A DNA stretch of 48,636 nucleotides from JBBPYC01 sp038200275 (GTDB lineage Bacteria > Pseudomonadota > Gammaproteobacteria > Burkholderiales > Burkholderiaceae_C), in NCBI GenBank assembly GCA_038200275.1, contig JBBPYC010000077.1:1-48636 (forward strand), given 5' to 3'. The stretch's first letter is position 1, and each line of letters begins with the position of its first letter. The notes beneath the pieces were generated by a model, which made no database searches, was not told the origin of the DNA, and was given only the letters and a program-made list of their open reading frames with translations. A program made the position numbers and the translations under genes. Below are positions 44,432 to 48,636 of this stretch, piece by piece.

Positions 44432-45256
44432 ATGAAAATCCGCGTGCTCGGCTGCTCCGGAGCGATTGCCAAAGGCTGCCGCACCACGTCGTTCCTGATC
44501 GACGACGACGTGCTGATCGATGCCGGCACCGGCGTCGGCGACCTGAGCCTGGATGAGATGCGCAAGGTCGACCACGTCTTCCTGACCCATTCGCACCTCG
44601 ACCACATCGCCGCGCTGCCGCTGATGATCGACGCGGTGGCGAGCCAGCGCCGCACGCCGCTCAAGGTGCATGCGCTCGCGCCGACCATCGAAGCGCTCAA
44701 GACGCACGTGTTCAACAACGTGATCTGGCCCGATTTCAGCCGCATTCCGTCCGAACGCACGCCGCTGCTGACCTTCGAGCCACTCGAATCCGGCGGCACG
44801 GTGCGCTTGAGCGGCAAAAGCATCGAAGCCCTGCCCGCGTCGCACACCGTACCCGCCGTTGGCTATTCGGTCTGTGCGCACGCGAGCGGCGGCTGCTGGG
44901 TGTTTTCCGGTGACACCTGCGGCGATGCGGCGTTCTGGGCGCGCGTGAATGCGCTGCCCGTGCGTATGCTCGTGATCGAAACCGCGTTCAGCAACGACGA
45001 ACGCCAGCTCGCCGAAATCAGCCGGCACCTGTCGCCGCACCAGCTCGCGAGCGAACTCGATGCGATTGCCGACGGTGCCGTCTATCCGATCTATGTCACG
45101 CACACGAAGCCCGCGCAAACACAGACCATCATGAGCGAGATCGCGGACATTGCGGGCCTGCGGTCGATCGCAGCGACGGCAGCGGCAACGAAGGCAGAGG
45201 TGACGAATCCGCGTGATATCCGGTGGCTGGGGGTGGGGCAGGAGTTCGAGTTGTGA
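44432..45256 (+). CDS. MBL-fold 3',5'-cyclic-nucleotide phosphodiesterase (class II type)
   Basis: 274 residues. Metallo-beta-lactamase fold start MKIRVLGCSGAIA, TTSFLIDDDVLIDAGTG, metal motif THSHLDHIAALPL (His53, His55, Asp57, His58), ASHTVPAVGYSV and VFSGDTCGDAAFW. The C-terminal IYVTHTKPAQ supplies the last His. Class II phosphodiesterases share these; hydrolysis of cAMP is the likely role but another cyclic nucleotide is possible. It is in the same direction as PP2C and FHA genes but 319 bases away. Confidence 0.88.
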   Translation: MKIRVLGCSGAIAKGCRTTSFLIDDDVLIDAGTGVGDLSLDEMRKVDHVFLTHSHLDHIAALPLMIDAVASQRRTPLKVHALAPTIEALKTHVFNNVIWPDFSRIPSERTPLLTFEPLESGGTVRLSGKSIEALPASHTVPAVGYSVCAHASGGCWVFSGDTCGDAAFWARVNALPVRMLVIETAFSNDERQLAEISRHLSPHQLASELDAIADGAVYPIYVTHTKPAQTQTIMSEIADIAGLRSIAATAAATKAEVTNPRDIRWLGVGQEFEL

Positions 45257-45379
45257 CTTGCGCCTTTGGCCTGGGGTAGCTGGGGTGGGTTGCAGCCGCT
45301 GAACCCTGGATCGCGCGTCACCCAGAAAATAACTGCTTACCGGCACTGGCACTGGCAGCGCTCGGCCGTAGGCAGCCCT

Positions 45380-45403
45380 CGCCGCAGCGCCGCAGCGCCG
45401 CAG
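45380..45403 (+). repeat. Three perfect tandem copies of an octamer
   Basis: CGCCGCAG is repeated three times in a row between the phosphodiesterase and higB. The array is short, but identical copies may vary in number between strains. Confidence 0.6.
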
Positions 45404-45460
45404 CAACACGATCGTCGGCTTTCAGGCGCTCAGCCAGATCGCCGCTTTGCTTAGTGGTGT

Positions 45461-45490
45461 TTGACGCCTATAGGCGTTACGCGCTACTAT
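45461..45490 (+). promoter_or_regulatory. higBA promoter with overlapping palindromic operator
   Basis: -35 TTGACG (45461-45466) and -10 TACTAT (45485-45490) are 18 bases apart. Between them lies a perfect 14-base palindrome ACGCCTATAGGCGT (45464-45477), the likely HigA operator. The higB ATG is only five bases after the -10, so transcripts would be leaderless or nearly so. Confidence 0.65.
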
Positions 45491-45495
45491 CCCTC

Positions 45496-45777
45496 ATGGC
45501 GATCCAGAGCTTCAAGGACAAGGACACTGCGCGCTTGTTCCGGGGGGAACGTGTACCCAAGTGGGTAAACATTGAGCGCAGCGCGACGATCAAACTTCAG
45601 TTGCTGCACGCTGCGGCCCAGTTGAGCTTTCTGAAAGTTCCCCCGAACAACAAGCTGGAGGCGCTCAAGAAGGACCGATTGGGACAGCACAGCATCAGGA
45701 TCAACGCTCAGTGGCGACTGTGCTTTGCGTGGACCGCGAATGGACCTGAAAACGTCGAAATCTGCGACTACCACTGA
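45496..45777 (+). CDS. higB: HigB-type toxin (RelE/ParE superfamily)
   Basis: 93 residues. It begins MAIQSFKDKDTARLFRGE and contains the family-typical LHAAAQLSFLKVPPNNKLEALKKDR region (about residues 38-62), and QHSIRINAQWRLCFAW with the conserved Arg. HigB toxins cleave mRNA in the ribosome. The antitoxin gene follows 17 bases later, the reverse order typical of higBA. The ATG at 45496 is preferred to an upstream codon at 45454 that lies before the promoter. Confidence 0.94.
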   Translation: MAIQSFKDKDTARLFRGERVPKWVNIERSATIKLQLLHAAAQLSFLKVPPNNKLEALKKDRLGQHSIRINAQWRLCFAWTANGPENVEICDYH

Positions 45778-45794
45778 CTTTTTGGAGAAGCTTC

Positions 45795-46100
45795 ATGGCA
45801 CGTGCAATACCTCTCGTTCATCCCGGCGTCATCCTCTACGAGGAATGGCTGCAGCCGCTCGGGATCACGCAATACAAGCTCGCGCAAGACATCGAAGTGG
45901 ACGCGCGCCGCATCAACGCGATCTGCAACGGCGAGCGCGCGATCACGGAAGATACGGCGCTGTTGCTGGGCGAATACTTCAGCGTCGATGGCGCGAGTTT
46001 CTTGAACCTGCAGTCGCACTACGACCTTGAGCGTGCGCGGGACAGACTGGCATCGAAGCTCCTGCGCATTCGCCGGCACGCCCATCGCGCTGCCGCGTGA
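45795..46100 (+). CDS. higA: HigA-type antitoxin
   Basis: 101 residues, XRE-type helix-turn-helix. Starts IPLVHPGVILYEEWLQPLG, the HTH is in ITQYKLAQDIEVDARRINAICNG, followed by ERAITEDTALLLGEYF. It binds HigB and represses the operon, presumably at the palindrome 45464-45477. The tail is basic (LRIRRHAHRAAA). Partner of higB by position and family. Confidence 0.95.
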   Translation: MARAIPLVHPGVILYEEWLQPLGITQYKLAQDIEVDARRINAICNGERAITEDTALLLGEYFSVDGASFLNLQSHYDLERARDRLASKLLRIRRHAHRAAA

Positions 46101-46264
46101 CAAGTGGCTTTAAAGCTGCCCAACGTTCGATCTTTTTCCCCAGTCCAACCTAGGTTCTTTCCGATTCGGCCACTCGAAGCCATACGAAGTCTGCCCCCGA
46201 TGCACTTTTTTACAAGACTGCCAGTCAAAGTAACAAAACGCGTTACTCCCGGCAGCGAATCCCT

Positions 46265-46350
46265 GACAGGAATGTCATTTCGGCAATCGAGTTGACATTT
46301 ATGACAGGCCACTGCGAATCATGGCCTGTTGAATCTGTGACAGATGTCAC
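46265..46350 (+). promoter_or_regulatory. Cluster of TGTCA/TGACA sites, candidate PilR enhancer
   Basis: Six copies of TGACA or TGTCA lie here (near 46265, 46274, 46293, 46302, 46339 and 46345). They include the palindrome GTGACAGATGTCAC (46337-46350) and a hairpin ACAGGCCA/TGGCCTGT (46304-46311, 46322-46329). The cluster is 45-130 bases upstream of a sigma-54 promoter, where PilR sites with a TGTC core are known for other pilin genes. Confidence 0.5.
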
Positions 46351-46393
46351 GCCGATTGACCCAAACCCGCTGTTTGGCAGATTCTGGAAAAAC

Positions 46394-46409
46394 TGGCACG
46401 CCCCCTGCA
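46394..46409 (+). promoter_or_regulatory. Sigma-54 promoter of pilA
   Basis: TGGCACGCCCCCTGCA matches the -24/-12 consensus TGGCACG-N4-TTGCA at all but one base, with correct spacing. Transcription should start near 46420, giving a leader of about 84 nt. Sigma-54 and PilR control of type IV pilin genes is established in several proteobacteria. Confidence 0.8.
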
Positions 46410-46503
46410 ATGGTTACTCCGTCAGTCGAGAGGTTTCAAACCAGCAGATTGGATTTCCCGGTAGTCACCTTTAGTCAGTCCATTTATCCACGGAGTTTTC
46501 CAA

Positions 46504-47034
46504 ATGAAGCGTTCCATGCAAAAGAGTTTCCAAAAGGGTTTCACCCTGATCGAATTGATGATCGTGGTTGCGATCATCGGTATTTTGGCTGCGGTGGCGT
46601 TGCCGGCGTATCAGGATTACACGGTGCGTGCGCGTGTCACTGAAGGCATGGTAGGTGCAAGTGCAGCCAAAACTCATGTCGCTGATATCTTGGCAAATGG
46701 CGCCAACAGCGCTGGCGGCTATGGCCAAAATTTCAATGCGCCAACAGCTACTCCTAATGTGACAAGCATTGGTGTCGCTGCCGCTACTGGACAAACCACC
46801 GTTACGTATACCGCTCGTGCTGGCGCAGGCACTTTGGTCCTTGTGCCGTATACTGGTGGTGCTGCTGGTACAGCGAATTCGGGCACTGCATTGCCCGATG
46901 CAACTGCTGCATTTACGCCGCCTGCCGATGCTCTTAAATGGCAATGTCATTCAGCAACTGTTGCAGTGGCTATCGTAGCACCGACAACCGCTGCCACGCT
47001 TCCAGTTCGATTCGCACCGTCTTCGTGCCGTTGA
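46504..47034 (+). CDS. pilA: Type IV major pilin
   Basis: 176 residues. A basic leader ends in KG, cut by the prepilin peptidase before FTLIELMIVVAIIGILAAVA, with Glu5 of the mature protein conserved. The globular part is Thr/Ala/Gly-rich and ends with a two-cysteine loop (WQCHSA to PSSCR), the usual D-region disulphide. Pilin subunits polymerise into surface pili for twitching, adhesion and DNA uptake. A CGGAG ribosome site precedes ATG 46504 by eight bases. It is less GC-rich than most of the window, and its 3' part is more AT-rich than its 5' part, consistent with antigenic variation or transfer. Confidence 0.95.
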   Translation: MKRSMQKSFQKGFTLIELMIVVAIIGILAAVALPAYQDYTVRARVTEGMVGASAAKTHVADILANGANSAGGYGQNFNAPTATPNVTSIGVAAATGQTTVTYTARAGAGTLVLVPYTGGAAGTANSGTALPDATAAFTPPADALKWQCHSATVAVAIVAPTTAATLPVRFAPSSCR

Positions 47035-47104
47035 TTTGAGAATGTTGCATTATGTTGCATAATGTAATTTATTAAATATAATTTAAGATTGCATTTTTGC
47101 TTAT

Positions 47105-47135
47105 AAAGAGACCGCTTCGACGGTCTCTTTGTTTT
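47105..47135 (+). terminator. Intrinsic terminator after pilA
   Basis: AAAGAGACCG (47105-47114) and CGGTCTCTTT (47121-47130) form a perfect ten-pair stem with a six-base loop, followed by GTTTTTC. The preceding 70 bases are very AT-rich (47035-47104). Confidence 0.9.
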
Positions 47136-47171
47136 TCTGATCATTTCGAATGGCAATATATAGTTCTGTTC

Positions 47172-47942
47172 ATGCTTAGTTTGCCTCGGCTAGTTTTTGC
47201 AGCTCGCGCTGCTTCTATTCACTTTCTACTAAGCTTGGCTCTAGCATTCGCATTTACTGCTTTGGTATTCAGTATTTGGTTTCCTTTGCCTTATCGTGAA
47301 CTTTCCGGAGGACGTGAATTATTTTGGCTCATCGTCTTAGTAGATGTGACTTGTGGACCACTGTTGACTCTGCGGATTTTCATGCCACGCAAGCCAAGAT
47401 TAGAGTTGTTGCACGATATGGCCTTCGTCGTTGGATTCCAGCTTATGGCTTTAAGCTACGGAATTTATACTTTAGCGCTTGCACGGCCGGTAGCGCTAGT
47501 TTTCGAGGTCGATCGTTTTCGCGCAGTGTCGATGACCGATTTAGATAAATCCGACTTAAGCAACGCTCCAAGATGGCTCAAGACATGGTCATTGTCAGGC
47601 CCGAAACTTGTTGGCACTCGTCGTACCAGCAATCAGAAAGAGATGCTCGAGAACATAGAAAAATCAAGCGTTGGTATTGACACTGGCCAGCGCCCCAGTT
47701 GGTGGTAGGACTTCGCGTTGAGTGCGTCAGACGCTTCAACTCGTGCCAAGCCGATGTCCGACCTTGCCGCTAGGTACTCATCGCAACATGCGCTGATCGA
47801 CGAAGCCGTCGCCCGCACCGGCCAGCCCGAATCCTCCCTTCGCTGGTTTCCTCTCGTCAGCCATCGAGCACTCGACTGGACGGCGCTGATCGACGCGAAA
47901 ACCGCCGAACCCGTCGGCTACGTGCATCTCGACGGTTTCTGA
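47172..47942 (+). pseudogene. TfpX/TfpZ-type pilin accessory protein, split by an in-frame amber codon
   Basis: The first 178 codons (to 47705) encode several membrane helices (IHFLLSLALAFAFTALVFSIW, ELFWLIVLVDVTCGPLLTL, MAFVVGFQLMALSYGIYTLAL), then VALVFEVDRFRAVSMTDLD and GQRPSWW. A TAG stands at 47706-47708. The same frame continues without further stops to 47942, with LSASDASTRAKP, SQHALIDEAVARTGQPESSLRWFPLVSHRALDWTALID and PVGYVHLDGF, which is the expected end of this family. A single CAG-to-TAG change would explain it. Family members help assemble or stabilise specific pilins and sit beside them. The start is ATG 47172. Confidence 0.82.
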
Positions 47943-48297
47943 CAACCGGCCTGCGGTTCTGGTGTCGTCGTAGCCTTGACCACAAGCCCGCTCAGCTTCA
48001 TGCGCTCATCACCGCATTGCCGCCCGCGCCACAGCGGCCCACAAAGCCGCTGCAACTTCACCCCATGGCTCTTGCGCCTAACGACCAGATTCAGGCGCTG
48101 CAACAGGCGTTCGGCTGCGCTGCCGAGTTGAGCCGATAACCGCCCGGCCACACGGTGCTGGATGCAATCCGGACACAAGGCCGACCACTTGGCAAACACG
48201 CTGAACTACCGAATTCATAGCACGCTGTGCAGGCTGCACCTGCGGCACAGCCTGTTTTTGCTTCAGTTTTGGCTTTTGCATGGTGCAGCGCTCGCCA
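47943..48297. other. Unrecognised region after the pilin locus
   Basis: 355 GC-rich bases. Minus-strand frames exist (for example 47918-48199), but their sequence, rich in Arg and Cys, matches nothing I recognise and overlaps the end of the pilin accessory gene. I see no reliable gene; it is probably degraded coding sequence. Confidence 0.3.
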
Positions 48298-48470
48298 AAC
48301 CCAACGGTCGATGCGCGCAAGCAGGTGACCCGGCAGTGTGATGTTGATTTCCCCGGCCTTGGCCTTCAAAGCGCGTCGCGTCCACGTCGAGCACGCCCCA
48401 GGTCCAGTCCGCGAATTCCGGGTCTGCGTAGCACCGCGCCATCGGCGCCGGAACAGGGATCGCAGCGTGC
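48298..48470 (-). pseudogene. HicB-type antitoxin remnant, frameshifted
   Basis: One frame (48362-48466) reads IPVPAPMARCYADPEFADWTWGVLDVDATRFEG, the central-to-C-terminal HicB segment (shown as one region). The adjacent frame (48298-48366) continues with KAGEINITLPGHLLARIDRWV, the ribbon-helix-helix start of the same family. Removing one C in the GGCCAAGG at about 48362-48366 would join them as FEGKAGEINITLP. The N-terminal domain is not readable upstream, and no hicA gene is seen. It is a broken antitoxin relic. Confidence 0.6.
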
Positions 48471-48636
48471 CTCCAGGTACGCGTCGATCTCGGGAGCACC
48501 CGAGTTCGACAGTTAAACGCGTAAGTGATTGATTCATATAGTGGCGCGTGCAAAACGCTCCACTACAAGAGGGTCAACTGGGTGCTGAGCGTTGGTTTCT
48601 TGATGGTCAGGGCCGCAAGAATGCTGGCTTGCTCCT
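48471..48636. other. Window end, no supported gene
   Basis: It contains an inverted repeat AGTGG-GCG/CGC-CCACT near 48540-48564. A short minus-strand frame enters from the right edge and stops at 48563, with too few residues to identify. Confidence 0.3.

Noticed and set aside
47706..47708. The amber codon in the pilin accessory gene as a pyrrolysine or programmed read-through site
   Set aside because: No known pyrrolysine system in this group and no read-through context; a simple nonsense change is more likely.
47918..48199. A 93-codon minus-strand frame after the pilin locus with two CxxC-like cysteines
   Set aside because: It overlaps the end of the pilin accessory gene, lacks a ribosome site, and resembles no known zinc protein.
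48563..48636. Short minus-strand frame entering from the right edge, ending ...ILAALTIKKPTLSTQLTLL
   Set aside because: Only 24 codons are visible; it could be the end of a real gene but cannot be identified.
1..48636. tRNA genes, rRNA genes and CRISPR arrays
   Set aside because: No tRNA-like TTCRA loops with matching stems, no rRNA signatures and no regularly spaced direct repeats were found by eye.

Overview
The window is a GC-rich chromosomal segment of a betaproteobacterium, most likely Burkholderiales and probably Comamonadaceae-like. The evidence is the gene order (str operon rpsL-rpsG-fusA-tuf, recA-recX, sucC-sucD-TerC followed by pilin), a Mg-type HemB, the short form of ArgC, and a dispersed palindromic repeat of a kind common in that group. 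I saw no rRNA, tRNA or CRISPR array. About 50 protein genes are supported, four of them broken or fragmentary.

Layout. Positions 1-3640 hold the str operon on the minus strand with an extended -10 promoter. Positions 3700-10415, also minus, hold a D,D-carboxypeptidase, a compact cluster (hemJ, vanZ-like, thioredoxin-like ferredoxin, alpha/beta hydrolase), then a zinc alcohol dehydrogenase and an ABC periplasmic binding protein. Positions 10540-13232 (plus) hold hemB and a translationally coupled glycosyltransferase/DUF2064 pair. Positions 13400-18117 (minus) hold a PEBP protein, a frameshifted Uma2 gene, a cupin, and DNA topoisomerase III with a histone-H1-like linker and a C-terminal SWIB domain. 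A eukaryote-like SET-domain protein methyltransferase is divergent from it (18432-19001). Then come birA, a small Ala-rich membrane-anchored protein, a GST, a stand-alone receiver protein, a MarR regulator, and recA-recX with tandem terminators.

Positions 24885-27002 carry a DJ-1/PfpI protein and a semialdehyde dehydrogenase behind a 550-base gene-poor stretch. Positions 27233-38300 form a peptide and amino-acid salvage block: a DapA-like lyase diverging from argE, iaaA, gsiABCD, a P1 (DmpA-type) peptidase and an M55 D-aminopeptidase. A repeat with a 24-bp perfect inverted repeat separates gsiC from gsiD. argC faces this block across a large hairpin and diverges from sucCD; an FNR-like box lies between argC and sucC. 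TerC, PP2C phosphatase, tandem-FHA protein, an MBL-fold phosphodiesterase and higBA follow. The last 2.5 kb is more AT-rich and patchy: a sigma-54-driven type IV pilin gene, a TfpX/TfpZ-type pilin accessory gene cut by an in-frame amber codon, and a frameshifted hicB remnant.

The most unusual signal is the side-by-side pairing of a SWIB-fused topoisomerase III with a SET methyltransferase. SWIB fusion to a topoisomerase and SET-domain enzymes are otherwise best known together in Chlamydia. The lysine/alanine-rich tails of TopB and of RecA in this window are plausible substrates. Functional links are inference from sequence and context only.
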